Shown here one piece after another: positions 23,421-31,389 of a stretch of DNA of 64,000 bases. The stretch is from Nanoperiomorbus sp963544155. GTDB lineage: Bacteria; Patescibacteriota; Saccharimonadia; Saccharimonadales; Saccharimonadaceae. The notes below the pieces were generated by a model. It made no database searches, was not told where the DNA came from, and saw nothing but the letters and a program-made list of their open reading frames with translations. Within the stretch, counting starts at the first letter, position 1. Each line of letters begins with the position of its first letter. The stretch spans positions 9,923-73,922 of the forward strand of contig CAUUDW010000003.1 of the NCBI GenBank assembly GCA_963544155.1. Reading direction: 5' to 3'. Position numbers and translations under genes: made by a program.

Positions 23421-25460
23421 TCAGCCCAGCATCTCCATTAGCTGAGCCTCGCTAATCACCTTGACACCCAGCTGTTTGGCTTTCGCTAGCTTGCTAGACC
23501 CTACCCGCTGCCCAGTTACCAGATAATCAGTTGATTTACCTACACCGGTCTGAAAATTACCGCCCCGGAGGCGGATCTGATTCGCCAGCTCGTCTCGAGA
23601 TACACTGAGTGCCCCCGTGATAACAAAAGATATTCCCGCCAGGCTACCGCCGGCCCGGATCGGCACCGGATGTACGCCCAACTGAGCAAACTTATCTAGC
23701 AACCTAATATTACTCTCATCACTAAGCCAGCCCTGAATTGACTCAGCCACTATCTGACCTATACCGGGGATCGCCTCCAGCTGACCAATAGTTGAATCAG
23801 AAAAGTCCTCCAAGCCGGTAAAATGCTTGGCGATGTCATTAGCTGTCTTAGCCCCCACATGACGAATCCCTAGCCCGTAGATGAAACGATCTAGCGGCGG
23901 CGCCTTTTTCCTTTGAATCTCGTCCACCAGCTTAGTGGCCGATAGCTCAGCAAAGCGGTCAAGCTTTGACACGGCCTCAACGGTCAAAGAATAAATATCC
24001 GCCACATCGCCAACCAGACCTGTACTAACCAGCAGCTCAGCATTACGTTCGCCTAGCCCCTCTATATCTAATGCCTGACGACCGGCAAAGTGCTTGATCG
24101 CCTGAACGGTAATGGTGATCGCATTACCCGGATTCTTGACCCGCCAGACCGCCTCGCCTTCCGGACGCTCAAACTCCAGCTCAGGGTACTGTCGATGCAT
24201 CGCCCGAATGAAGTCATACGGCCTGGAGTCGGCCGGCCTTAGACCCGTGATCACGCTCTGCACCTGGGGTATGATCTCACCCGCCTTGTATATCACCACG
24301 GTATCGCCGATCCGCACGTCCAGCCTAGCGATCTCATCAGCATTATGGAGCGTGGCGTGCCGCACGGTCGTACCCGCCAGTTGTACCGGCTCAAATACCG
24401 CCACCGGAGTTACGGCGCCGGTCCTTCCCAGGCTTAGCACGATATCCCTTACTTTAGTAGTAGCAGTTTCAGCAGGATACTTATACGCTACTGCGCCCCG
24501 AGGATATTTACCGACAATACCTAGCCGGTCATACAGCTTGCGATCATTGATCTTGATCACCAGCCCGTCGGTATTAAAGGGTAGGCTAGGTTGCACTTCG
24601 ATGCGAAAGCGATGGGCATAGCTGATCGCATCGGCAAAACTGGACTCCAGATGAGCTTCAGGATTAACCTTAAAGCCAAGCTGAGTTAATTTCTCATAGA
24701 CTGCTTGGTTAGTCATCGCATCGTCTACACCGTCACGCAGCAGATCGTAAGCATGAAACTCTAACGGTCGAGAGGCGACAACTTGAGGGTCAAGCTGGCG
24801 AATAGTGCCGGCTGCCAGATTGCGGGGATTGGCAAAAGGCTTATCACCCCGCTTGATAAGCTGCCGGTTGATCTGATCAAAATCAGCTCGCAGCATGATC
24901 AGCTCGCCCCGCACCTCAGTCTCGCCTTCGGTAAATACCGGGTCATCGTGCAGGCGTAGCGGGACGGTCGGTACGACCCGCACGTTATCCGTGACCACCT
25001 CGCCGACCATTCCATCGCCCCTGGTTACCGCTAGCGCTAGGAGGCCATCCCGATAGTGTAGCGAGCAAGCCAGACCATCCATCTTAGCATCCAGCCAATA
25101 GTTGACTTCGTCTAGCTCAACCAAGGTGGCAATGGATAAGTTCTTTTCAGCGTAGCGTCGCACCTTACTAACCCAATCATATGCTTCCTGATCAGAGAAG
25201 GTATCCATGATCGAAATCATTCGACGCTTATGGTGGTATTTCTGAAACTTCGTCACCGAGCCGGCTACGATCCGCCGGGTCGGCGAATCCGGCGTTATCA
25301 GCTCGGGGTACTCCGTCTCCAGCTGCTTTAGCTCACTATAGAGCGAATCATAGATAGCGTCTGAGACACTAGGAGAGTCCAGTGCATAATATTCATAGGC
25401 GTATTGATTAAGCAGGCGACGTAGCTCCTCGATCCGTCGACTATCCTCACGTTTAGTCAC
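23421..25460 (-). CDS. ligA: NAD-dependent DNA ligase lacking the zinc-finger cysteines
   Basis: Seals nicks in replication and repair using NAD+. The adenylated lysine is in DAKMDGLACSL (K126). The Ia domain, OB fold, HhH repeats (DIEGLG, IYGLGIRHVG, AIPGIGQIVA) and a C-terminal BRCT domain are all present; 679 aa is normal. The four-cysteine zinc finger between the OB fold and HhH region should fall at about residues 414-447. Here that region (SRPYDFIRAMHRQYPELEF to EAVWRVKNPG) has no cysteine at all, and the protein has only one cysteine overall. It is the last gene of the lemA-htpX-membrane protein-ligA run. Confidence 0.96.
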   Translation of the reverse strand: MTKREDSRRIEELRRLLNQYAYEYYALDSPSVSDAIYDSLYSELKQLETEYPELITPDSPTRRIVAGSVTKFQKYHHKRRMISIMDTFSDQEAYDWVSKVRRYAEKNLSIATLVELDEVNYWLDAKMDGLACSLHYRDGLLALAVTRGDGMVGEVVTDNVRVVPTVPLRLHDDPVFTEGETEVRGELIMLRADFDQINRQLIKRGDKPFANPRNLAAGTIRQLDPQVVASRPLEFHAYDLLRDGVDDAMTNQAVYEKLTQLGFKVNPEAHLESSFADAISYAHRFRIEVQPSLPFNTDGLVIKINDRKLYDRLGIVGKYPRGAVAYKYPAETATTKVRDIVLSLGRTGAVTPVAVFEPVQLAGTTVRHATLHNADEIARLDVRIGDTVVIYKAGEIIPQVQSVITGLRPADSRPYDFIRAMHRQYPELEFERPEGEAVWRVKNPGNAITITVQAIKHFAGRQALDIEGLGERNAELLVSTGLVGDVADIYSLTVEAVSKLDRFAELSATKLVDEIQRKKAPPLDRFIYGLGIRHVGAKTANDIAKHFTGLEDFSDSTIGQLEAIPGIGQIVAESIQGWLSDESNIRLLDKFAQLGVHPVPIRAGGSLAGISFVITGALSVSRDELANQIRLRGGNFQTGVGKSTDYLVTGQRVGSSKLAKAKQLGVKVISEAQLMEMLG

Positions 25461-25463
25461 ACA

Positions 25464-26885
25464 CTACCCCTTAGCAGCTGATTGCTTATCCGATTTGTCA
25501 TCACCCGAGGCTGTCTTACCGGTCTTAGCGACTCTCTGATTCTTACCGCCGCCCTTAGTTTTGACTTGGTCTGACTTAACCAGCTTGCGCCTCTGCCAAG
25601 GCCAGACCACTCGACCGATCGTACCCACAGGCTGCTCCGGACTATCTAGGATTCGTCGGTACAGCACGTACATATACGCCGAGACCCAAGTACAAGAAAT
25701 AGCCGCCAGCAGACTAACCACCAGTTGAACCACCGGAAATGTCTTAGGCTTCAGGATAGAATCAAGCAGTACTGTTGGAATCAAAACTAGCGCCCATAGA
25801 GCAAGCAATGGCAAGAACATCATCAAGATCCTGAGTAGAATCTTGACCCGTCGCCCCGCCACCTGAATGCTCGTCTCGTAATAAGCCCGCATGGGGTAGA
25901 GGCCGGGGATGGTAACTGAAACCAGTGTTAGTAAGCTGGTGACCATCCAATAAATAGTTAACACTAATACCGCCAAGATTACACACCATGCCGCCATATT
26001 CTCGATGGCGACGCCTTGGTTGATGTAGCCTGCTCCCGTGATGGCAGAATACGAGATAAGGACTAGCGCCAACGGCAACAGCTGAACCAGCACTGCCACC
26101 AACAGCACCATCATAGGTACCAGTGGTGTACCGGCACTATAAATGGCATCTCGCAAACGAAGCTGATTGCCACTGTAGACTCGTCGAGCGATGAAGATAA
26201 GACTGAGCCAAGCTACCGCCACTATGATAAATGTAGCCGCCTGACGATTGGCGTCCGTCACTGTCAGACTGGTGATGATCGCCTGAGTGACCAACCCGGC
26301 CTGCTTTAGGAAGGGGTGCAGATCAACCTTCTCCATCGCTTCTCTAGTATCGACATAATTGCTGTGGGCATTGCTCACCCCAACCACCGCTATGATCGCC
26401 AGTGCCATCAGTAGAGTGATCTTTAGATAGATCAGCCAGTTGTCCCGCACCATCCGCCAGACCTCAGTCACGAAGCGACCATAGCCGGAGATGTTGATCT
26501 GACGAACCGCCTGAGCGTGAGTGGTCAAGTAAAAGCTACGGTGAGGTGAAACACGACGATGGTGCTCGGTCTTCCGACAAACCCAACGATAAACCGACCG
26601 AAAGAAGCGACCTACGGCAAAGACCGGGCACAATAAGTAATACAAAGGACGCACTCGGTGATATAGCCGAGACTCGTCTCGTCGATCAAGCTTAGCCTCC
26701 TGACGAGAGCGTGCTCGGTTGATTTTAGCCGCCAGTTTGCGACGACGAGCCTCGCCCTTCTGACGCAAACGAGTCTCAGCTCGCACCAAATCTTCGTCAA
26801 CTGTCAGCAGACGCTCCCTTAGCAGTTGCTCCCGATGGCTAATCCGATAACCTCTATCTTCTCCGTCCGATTTACGTCCCGCCAT
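25464..26885 (-). CDS. Multi-pass membrane protein of unknown family with a basic N-terminal coiled coil
   Basis: A 473-aa protein. Residues 1-~80 are highly charged and helical (RRRKLAAKINRARSRQEAKLDRR). About six transmembrane helices follow between ~150 and ~410 (for example ITLLMALAIIAVVGVS, FIIVAVAWLSLIFIA, LVPMMVLLVAVLVQLLPLALVLI). The C-terminal ~60 residues are basic and rich in Lys/Gly. It resembles large membrane proteins of unknown function seen in CPR genomes, but I recognise no domain. It lies 1 base after htpX and 3 bases before ligA. Confidence 0.6.
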   Translation of the reverse strand: MAGRKSDGEDRGYRISHREQLLRERLLTVDEDLVRAETRLRQKGEARRRKLAAKINRARSRQEAKLDRRDESRLYHRVRPLYYLLCPVFAVGRFFRSVYRWVCRKTEHHRRVSPHRSFYLTTHAQAVRQINISGYGRFVTEVWRMVRDNWLIYLKITLLMALAIIAVVGVSNAHSNYVDTREAMEKVDLHPFLKQAGLVTQAIITSLTVTDANRQAATFIIVAVAWLSLIFIARRVYSGNQLRLRDAIYSAGTPLVPMMVLLVAVLVQLLPLALVLISYSAITGAGYINQGVAIENMAAWCVILAVLVLTIYWMVTSLLTLVSVTIPGLYPMRAYYETSIQVAGRRVKILLRILMMFLPLLALWALVLIPTVLLDSILKPKTFPVVQLVVSLLAAISCTWVSAYMYVLYRRILDSPEQPVGTIGRVVWPWQRRKLVKSDQVKTKGGGKNQRVAKTGKTASGDDKSDKQSAAKG

Positions 26886-26886
26886 A

Positions 26887-27768
26887 CTACATCTGCCCCC
26901 CTATCTTTTTCAGGCGGGCAATGCGATCATTGATTGACGGGTGTGTACTGAATAGCCTGTTTAAGAGGCCCTTTTTTAATGGGTTGACAATATACATATG
27001 TGCAGTGGCGGTATTTTGACGCTGCAACGGCCTGGCAGATTGATCCAGCTTCTGCAACGCCATGATCAGCCCCTCGGGGTCTCTAGTCAGCAAAGCCGCC
27101 GAGGAGTCAGCCAGATATTCTCGCTGTCTCGATACAGCCAGTTGGATCATAGCCGCAATTATCGGCGACAAGATCGCCACTATGATCATCACGATGTAAA
27201 TATATGGACTACCGGAGTCATCATCATCACTGCGACCAGCCCCAAAGGCAGTCCTAAGTAAAATATCTGAGATTAGTCCAATCGCACTAACTAGACCAAA
27301 GACGATCATGCTGACTCTGATGTCATAATTAGCAATATGCGACATCTCATGAGCCATTACACCAGTCAGTTCTCTCTTGTCTAATTCCTTCAGCAAGCCG
27401 GATGTCACTACGACATAAGAATGCTCCGGCGTTCGCCCGGTCGCAAAGGCGTTAGGCGAGGCGTCCTCAATGATAAACACCCTAGGCATCGGCTGTCCGG
27501 AAGCAATCGCCAGATTCTCTACAACGTTCCAGAGATCCGGGTTGTCAGACTTCTTGATCTCTTTGGCGCCGCTAGCTGCTACAGCCAAGCGACTCGCCAC
27601 AAAATACTCGACTACGGCGTACACCAGAGCGATACCGATAATCCAGATGGCAATGTTTTGATCTTTTCCTAGATAGCCAACCAGCGCTCCAATGCCACCA
27701 ATGAGCAAGAGAAACACCGCCATGATAATGACAGTGTTTCTCTTGTTAGCCCGAATAGCACTATACAT
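26887..27768 (-). CDS. htpX: HtpX-family M48 membrane zinc metalloprotease
   Basis: A membrane-bound protease that degrades misfolded membrane proteins. Two N-terminal transmembrane helices (~13-33 and 38-58) precede the zinc motif HEMSH (140-144). Two more hydrophobic segments lie at ~155-172 and ~190-212, and the third zinc ligand is in the REYLADSSAA segment. The family ending STHPSINDRIARLKKIG is intact. It lies 21 bases after lemA; the lemA-htpX pairing is widespread, so the two probably work together. Confidence 0.95.
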   Translation of the reverse strand: MYSAIRANKRNTVIIMAVFLLLIGGIGALVGYLGKDQNIAIWIIGIALVYAVVEYFVASRLAVAASGAKEIKKSDNPDLWNVVENLAIASGQPMPRVFIIEDASPNAFATGRTPEHSYVVVTSGLLKELDKRELTGVMAHEMSHIANYDIRVSMIVFGLVSAIGLISDILLRTAFGAGRSDDDDSGSPYIYIVMIIVAILSPIIAAMIQLAVSRQREYLADSSAALLTRDPEGLIMALQKLDQSARPLQRQNTATAHMYIVNPLKKGLLNRLFSTHPSINDRIARLKKIGGQM

Positions 27769-27789
27769 CTATACCGGCTAACCCTTAGA

Positions 27790-28356
27790 CTAAAGCTTTA
27801 CCTCTGGAGCCTTTTCAATCGCAGCTCGATCTTCTACCTCGAAGAACTCTCGAGCATGAAAGCCAAAAATACCGGCAAAGATGTTGTCCGGAAAGGTCTT
27901 GACTTTGATGTTTAGCTCACGCACTCCGCCATTGTAGAAACGACGAGCCGACTGAATCTTGTCCTCAGTGTCAACCAGCTCTCCCTGTAGATCACGGAAG
28001 TTGTCGGAAGCTTGTAGCTGCGGGTAGGCCTCGGCTACAGCAAAAAGCGACTTTAGCGTATGCTCCAGCTCACCCTCCGCCTTAGCAGCGGCGGCTGGCC
28101 CCTGCTTAGCCGCCGACATCACTGATGCCCTAGCCTGCGACACTGCCTCGAAAACACCCGACTCATGCTTAGCATAGCCCTTGACTACCTCGACTAGATT
28201 TGGGATCAGGTCTGAACGACGCTTCAACTGGACAGTGATATCACTCCACGCCTCATCAACCCTGGTACTTAGCTTGACTAGTCCATTATAAATTGCCACA
28301 GCAACTAGAATGAGTAGTACAACGATACCGATGATCACCCAAACGAACGTTGGCAT
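27790..28356 (-). CDS. lemA: LemA family protein
   Basis: A 188-aa protein with an N-terminal transmembrane helix (VWVIIGIVVLLILVAVAIY) and an extended helical bundle outside. Family motifs are present: NGLVKLSTRVDEAWSDITVQLKRRSDLIPNLV spans the first helix (quoted in part: RRSDLIPNLVE), then NFRDLQGELVDTEDKIQSAR and FYNGGVRELN. The strong Shine-Dalgarno AGGAGG precedes the ATG. It is the first gene of the leftward lemA-htpX-orf-ligA run. The biochemical role of LemA is not settled. Confidence 0.95.
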   Translation of the reverse strand: MPTFVWVIIGIVVLLILVAVAIYNGLVKLSTRVDEAWSDITVQLKRRSDLIPNLVEVVKGYAKHESGVFEAVSQARASVMSAAKQGPAAAAKAEGELEHTLKSLFAVAEAYPQLQASDNFRDLQGELVDTEDKIQSARRFYNGGVRELNIKVKTFPDNIFAGIFGFHAREFFEVEDRAAIEKAPEVKL

Positions 28357-28468
28357 AATTCTTTATCCTCCTATGGTTAGTAACACTTATAGTGTACTTG
28401 GAAGCGGTTATATTTTCAATAGCCACCGAGGTTAAGCTGCCATCTACGACTAGTGTAAACTAGACCAT

Positions 28469-28975
28469 ATGATGACAATCTACGCCACCAGTTACGATTC
28501 ACCACTAGGTATCATTCATCTGGCTGGAGACAAGCGAGGACTGGTAGGACTATGGTTTAAGGGGCAGAAATATGATCAGGACTTGCCACCCAGTTTCGTC
28601 CTGACGGCAAACGACCGACTGGAAGCATTTCGACAGGCCAATCGCTGGCTAGATATATATTTCAGCGGTCGTGAGCCGGGCTTCACGCCGGCGCTGAGCA
28701 TGATAGGTACAGACTTTCAGCTGGAGGTTTGGCGAGCATTGCTTGGCATTCCCTACGGTCAGCTCGCCAGCTACCGAGAGATAGCCTGTCGAGTCGGTAA
28801 CCCCGGCGCCCTACGAGCCACCGCTCACGCCATTAGTCGCAATCGCATATCTATTATCATTCCCTGTCACCGGGTCATCAGCAGTAACTACAAGCTAACC
28901 GGCTACGCCGGCGGCATAGAGAGAAAAAGAGCGCTCCTACGGTTAGAACGCTCGTTAGATCTTATTGACGATTGA
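28469..28975 (+). CDS. ogt: Methylated-DNA-protein cysteine methyltransferase
   Basis: Suicide repair protein that takes the methyl group from O6-methylguanine. The acceptor cysteine is in IIPCHRVIS (C133). The DNA-binding helix-turn-helix is the PYGQLASYREIA region, and the Arg-finger region is NPGALRATAHAISRN. Length 168 is normal. TAAACT (28456-28461) lies seven bases before the ATG with no Shine-Dalgarno, so the mRNA may be leaderless; ATG at 28472 is an alternative start. The gene ends next to the tRNA-Leu gene on the other strand. Confidence 0.95.
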   Translation: MMTIYATSYDSPLGIIHLAGDKRGLVGLWFKGQKYDQDLPPSFVLTANDRLEAFRQANRWLDIYFSGREPGFTPALSMIGTDFQLEVWRALLGIPYGQLASYREIACRVGNPGALRATAHAISRNRISIIIPCHRVISSNYKLTGYAGGIERKRALLRLERSLDLIDD

Positions 28976-28976
28976 T

Positions 28977-29063
28977 TGGTGGGCGAGGAGGGACTTGAAC
29001 CCTCACGAGCTAAAGCTCACCAGATTTTGAGTCTAGCGCGTCTACCAATTCCGCCACTCGCCC
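28977..29063 (-). tRNA. tRNA-Leu(CAA)
   Basis: An 87-base class II tRNA with a long variable arm. The GGGCGAG acceptor pairs with CTCGCCC, and CCA is encoded. Anticodon loop CTCAAAA gives CAA. D- and T-loops are standard. Confidence 0.95.
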
Positions 29064-29068
29064 AAACT

Positions 29069-29142
29069 TGGAGGCACCTGTGGGAGTTGCACCCACCTAC
29101 ACGGTTTTGCAGACCGTTGCGTAACTGCTCCGCCAAGGCGCC
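29069..29142 (-). tRNA. tRNA-Cys(GCA) with altered elbow residues
   Basis: A 74-base cloverleaf with GGCGCCT/AGGTGCC acceptor, U discriminator, encoded CCA and anticodon loop CTGCAAA (GCA). The D-loop reads GAGCAGTTA where E. coli tRNA-Cys has AAGCGGTTA, so position 18 is A instead of G. The T-loop is TGCAACT, so position 55 is G instead of U. The usual G18-Psi55 contact is thus replaced by A18/G55 while G19-C56 is kept. It remains the obvious tRNA-Cys gene here. Confidence 0.92.
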
Positions 29143-29170
29143 ATGCCGTGAAGCAATTATACCACAAGTG

Positions 29171-29199
29171 TTGCATGCTGGAGACTCCTCCTATATAAT
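29171..29199 (+). promoter_or_regulatory. promoter for tRNA-Phe
   Basis: TTGCAT (29171-29176), 17 bases, then TATAAT (29194-29199), 15 bases before the tRNA-Phe 5' end. Confidence 0.75.
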
Positions 29200-29214
29200 C
29201 TGAATAGATGTTGT

Positions 29215-29290
29215 GGCTCTTTAGCTCAGTTGGTAGAGCAGAGGCCTGAAGAGCCTTGTGTCCCCAGTTCAAGTCTGGGAGGAGCCACCA
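29215..29290 (+). tRNA. tRNA-Phe(GAA)
   Basis: A 76-base cloverleaf with GGCTCTT/AGGAGCC acceptor, encoded CCA and anticodon loop CTGAAGA (GAA). D-loop GG and T-loop TTCAAGT are normal. Confidence 0.95.
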
Positions 29291-29314
29291 TCAAGACAAC
29301 TCACCTTCCTTGAG

Positions 29315-29340
29315 ACCTCCGTTACGACGGAGGTTTTGTC
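29315..29340 (+). terminator. intrinsic terminator after tRNA-Phe
   Basis: ACCTCCG (29315-29321) and CGGAGGT (29328-29334) form the stem, followed by TTTGT. The stretch from here to the next tRNA (29341-29550) shows no gene; it ends in a TAGCCT-TTGC-AGGCTA hairpin at 29531-29546 immediately before tRNA-Gly. Confidence 0.8.
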
Positions 29341-29550
29341 GTTTACGCCCAACCGGCCTCTTAAAACCCTGCATTCCAGTTCCTACATCCCAACCCAAAA
29401 AGTTGACGACTGAGCAGTTTATTTGATAGCATATCTAGTGATCGTTATTCATACGATGGGCGTGTCTAGTTTAGATTGCTTGTATCTACATAGCAACACA
29501 CACCGACATAGCAGATACCATAGTTATTTGTAGCCTTTGCAGGCTAGTAT

Positions 29551-29627
29551 GCGGGTTTAGCTCAGTTGTTTAGAGCGCTTCCTTGCCAAGGAAGAGGTCG
29601 AGAGTTAGAGTCTCTTAACCCGCACCA
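29551..29627 (+). tRNA. tRNA-Gly(GCC) with a swapped 19-56 elbow pair
   Basis: A 77-base cloverleaf: GCGGGTT/AACCCGC acceptor, A discriminator, encoded CCA, and anticodon loop TTGCCAA (GCC). The D-loop is AGTTGTTTA (normally AGTTGGTTA), giving U19. The T-loop is TTAGAGT (normally TTCGAGT), giving A56. The two changes together convert the tertiary G19-C56 pair to U19-A56. All helices are intact, so it is not obviously a pseudogene. Confidence 0.9.
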
Positions 29628-29648
29628 CAAACGAAATTATTTGACTCA

Positions 29649-29709
29649 ATGAACCCTCTCCAGGGTTCATTTAGTTTATAAGATACCTTTGACCCCTTAA
29701 AGGTATCTT
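29649..29709 (+). terminator. two successive intrinsic terminators after tRNA-Gly
   Basis: The first is ATGAACCCT (29649-29657) with AGGGTTCAT (29662-29670), followed by TTAGTTT. The second is AAGATACCTTT (29680-29690) with AAAGGTATCTT (29699-29709), followed by TTTGAT. The AT-rich stretch 29710-29903 holds no gene, only a 14-bp copy of the tRNA-Gly 5' end. Confidence 0.8.
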
Positions 29710-29877
29710 TTTGATAGGTGTAATTATAAAGTTAGAGAAGAATATTTCTAAAAGCTGGCCCAGCTCGCTCATGTCATCAAGTTTTTCAAAAATAACAAGG
29801 AAAAACTCAAAAAGTTTGAGATATTCATTAAATGTAATTAATGAGTCCTTTAATGAGCGTCTTTGATTGGCTAGATG

Positions 29878-29891
29878 GCGGGTTTAGCTCA
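29878..29891 (+). repeat. 14-bp copy of the 5' end of tRNA-Gly
   Basis: GCGGGTTTAGCTCA at 29878-29891 repeats tRNA-Gly positions 1-14 (29551-29564) exactly. A GGCGGG/CCCGCC pair (29877-29882 with 29909-29914) could close it as a hairpin. It marks the left edge of the DUF4342 gene. Confidence 0.6.
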
Positions 29892-29903
29892 TAGCACTAA
29901 GGA

Positions 29904-30152
29904 TCAGTCCCGCCGCTCTACCGCGATTGTACACTGCGCCATCAATGCCACTGCTGCGCCGAGTGCTGCGAGGGTTGGTAGCAGCAAGGCACCGACCACG
30001 CCGGCAGTGACGGGGAATTCCATGATGCTTTCGCCTTTTTCGTTCTTAATGATAACGCGGCGGACGTTACCTTCTTTGATAAGCTGCTTGACCTTCTCGA
30101 CAACTTGATCGCCGTTAACACTAAATTCTTCGGTGCGGTTTTGTTCGCTCAT
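29904..30152 (-). CDS. DUF4342 family protein
   Basis: An 82-aa protein. The first half is a charged alpha/beta segment (VNGDQVVEKVKQLIKEGNVRRVIIKNE), and the second half contains a hydrophobic stretch (VTAGVVGALLLPTLAALGAAVALM) that probably spans the membrane, ending CTIAVERRD. This layout matches DUF4342, a small family often found with stress or envelope genes; its function is unknown. It lies in an AT-rich patch beside tRNA-Gly. Confidence 0.85.
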   Translation of the reverse strand: MSEQNRTEEFSVNGDQVVEKVKQLIKEGNVRRVIIKNEKGESIMEFPVTAGVVGALLLPTLAALGAAVALMAQCTIAVERRD

Positions 30153-30201
30153 GGTTGCTCCTTACTTTTTACTGCTCTTAGATAGTTTTATTTATGATTA
30201 C

Positions 30202-30369
30202 TTAGCTTTTTTGGGCTATATCTAGTATCTTGCGCCACAGCTTTCGTGATTTATCAAGACTGGCTTGTAATGCGGTCTTATCTTCGGCTGAACCAAACTC
30301 TAACATATTTGTGATATACGACACTGCCAGACCATTATTTTCAAGTAGTGATAGCCACCTTGAATACAT
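30202..30369 (-). CDS. Possible 55-aa protein of unknown function, leaderless
   Basis: A short open frame begins MYSRWLSLLENNGLAVSYI and ends LWRKILDIAQKS, predicted helical and amphipathic with no membrane segment. Support comes from an extended -10 (TGC-TATAAT) ending exactly six bases before the ATG on the minus strand, the same spacing as the leaderless start of the pilus ATPase gene. No family is recognised. The stretch between it and the next gene (30370-30500) contains a second short frame ending KFRQAFRKLARETVL without a convincing start, so this area may be a decayed gene. Confidence 0.4.
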   Translation of the reverse strand: MYSRWLSLLENNGLAVSYITNMLEFGSAEDKTALQASLDKSRKLWRKILDIAQKS

Positions 30370-30500
30370 AGTCTGATTATAGCACAGTTTCCCTGGCTAA
30401 TTTGCGAAACGCTTGACGAAACTTTGTACTTAAAATGTGAAAATCGTAGCCATCGGCGACAGCCTGACATATCAATTCTGAAGAACGAGACTTGATTTTA

Positions 30501-31247
30501 TTACTTTATTCTATCCTCGCCAACCACTCTGCCGCCCCACTCGACAACTGCAAATCCTTTGCGCTCAAACGAATCAAGTTTCTGCGCCGGCAACACCACC
30601 GGTCTCCTGACTGGTTTAATATCCATCGCTACGCGCAGCAACGAGTCAGGAGCTGGACTTATCGTTAGCTTGTTTCGTGACTGTAATTCATCAGTTAAAC
30701 GAAAATGAATGACGCTCTGACCAATGTCTCGTAATACCGGTAGCCAATATATCATAAATTCATTTCGTTCCCGACTGTTCAGACCAATTTTTGTTAGTTG
30801 CTTTTCTAACACGTGCGCCACCGTATCCTTGGTGACGTAAAAACCTGTCGAAAAATCATAAGGCGAAGTGTCTTTCCCTTCCCAATAAAGAGCGTAGTAT
30901 TGTTTGCCTGAAGCGTCCGACAACTTGCCATCGGGCTGAGCAGTTACTCGCCAACCATCACCGTACAACGGATAAGTCGTAGTAAAGTTCTCTGGTTTTT
31001 GCAGCTGCACCGAGATACTCGTGGTAGCTGTGGGGTAAAGATAGATAATTGGTTTCCTCAGCTCCATGTGGCCGTCCAGTCCGTCGCTCGATGAATCTGT
31101 GTCTGTGCCTGTGCTAGACGAATTAACGTTAGTAACTATCACCCAAGTTGCTGCGGCAGTAATTCCACAAATTGACAAAGTGTACAGTGCCAAGAATAAA
31201 GCAACTACCCACGGCTTAAATCGCCAGTAGGTTGTTTTGTTTCGCAT
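30501..31247 (-). CDS. Membrane-anchored conserved hypothetical protein
   Basis: A 248-aa protein with an N-terminal transmembrane helix (WVVALFLALYTLSICGITAAATWVIV in part) and a Ser/Asp/Thr-rich spacer (~45-60). A single extracytoplasmic beta-rich domain starts at KPIIYLYPT and contains YGDGWRVTAQPDG, YALYWEG, FSTGFYV and GLNSRERNEFMIYWLP. I recognise these as a widespread uncharacterised domain, often in exported proteins, but know no function. It is probably transcribed alone, divergent from rarA. Confidence 0.65.
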   Translation of the reverse strand: MRNKTTYWRFKPWVVALFLALYTLSICGITAAATWVIVTNVNSSSTGTDTDSSSDGLDGHMELRKPIIYLYPTATTSISVQLQKPENFTTTYPLYGDGWRVTAQPDGKLSDASGKQYYALYWEGKDTSPYDFSTGFYVTKDTVAHVLEKQLTKIGLNSRERNEFMIYWLPVLRDIGQSVIHFRLTDELQSRNKLTISPAPDSLLRVAMDIKPVRRPVVLPAQKLDSFERKGFAVVEWGGRVVGEDRIK

Positions 31248-31377
31248 AAGACCTCCTCTTGTTTATAGCTTCACCTCATTAATCAATATCTCGTGATTTA
31301 GGTTAACCATTATCCATAGTTTAATTGTAGCACAAGATTGAACTCGCAACCGGTCAATTTCGACAAACTCTCTGTTG

Positions 31378-31383
31378 TATAAT
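31378..31383 (+). promoter_or_regulatory. -10 box for rarA, leaderless
   Basis: TATAAT ends six bases before the ATG at 31390; no Shine-Dalgarno is present. No clear -35 is visible. Confidence 0.6.
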
Positions 31384-31389
31384 GTAGTT

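Noticed and set aside
29551..29627. tRNA-Gly as a pseudogene
   Set aside because: All stems pair, CCA is encoded and the two loop changes are mutually compatible.
30370..30500. Second small gene upstream of the 55-aa frame, ending KFRQAFRKLARETVL
   Set aside because: No plausible start codon with promoter or ribosome site; could be a gene remnant but is not supported as a CDS.
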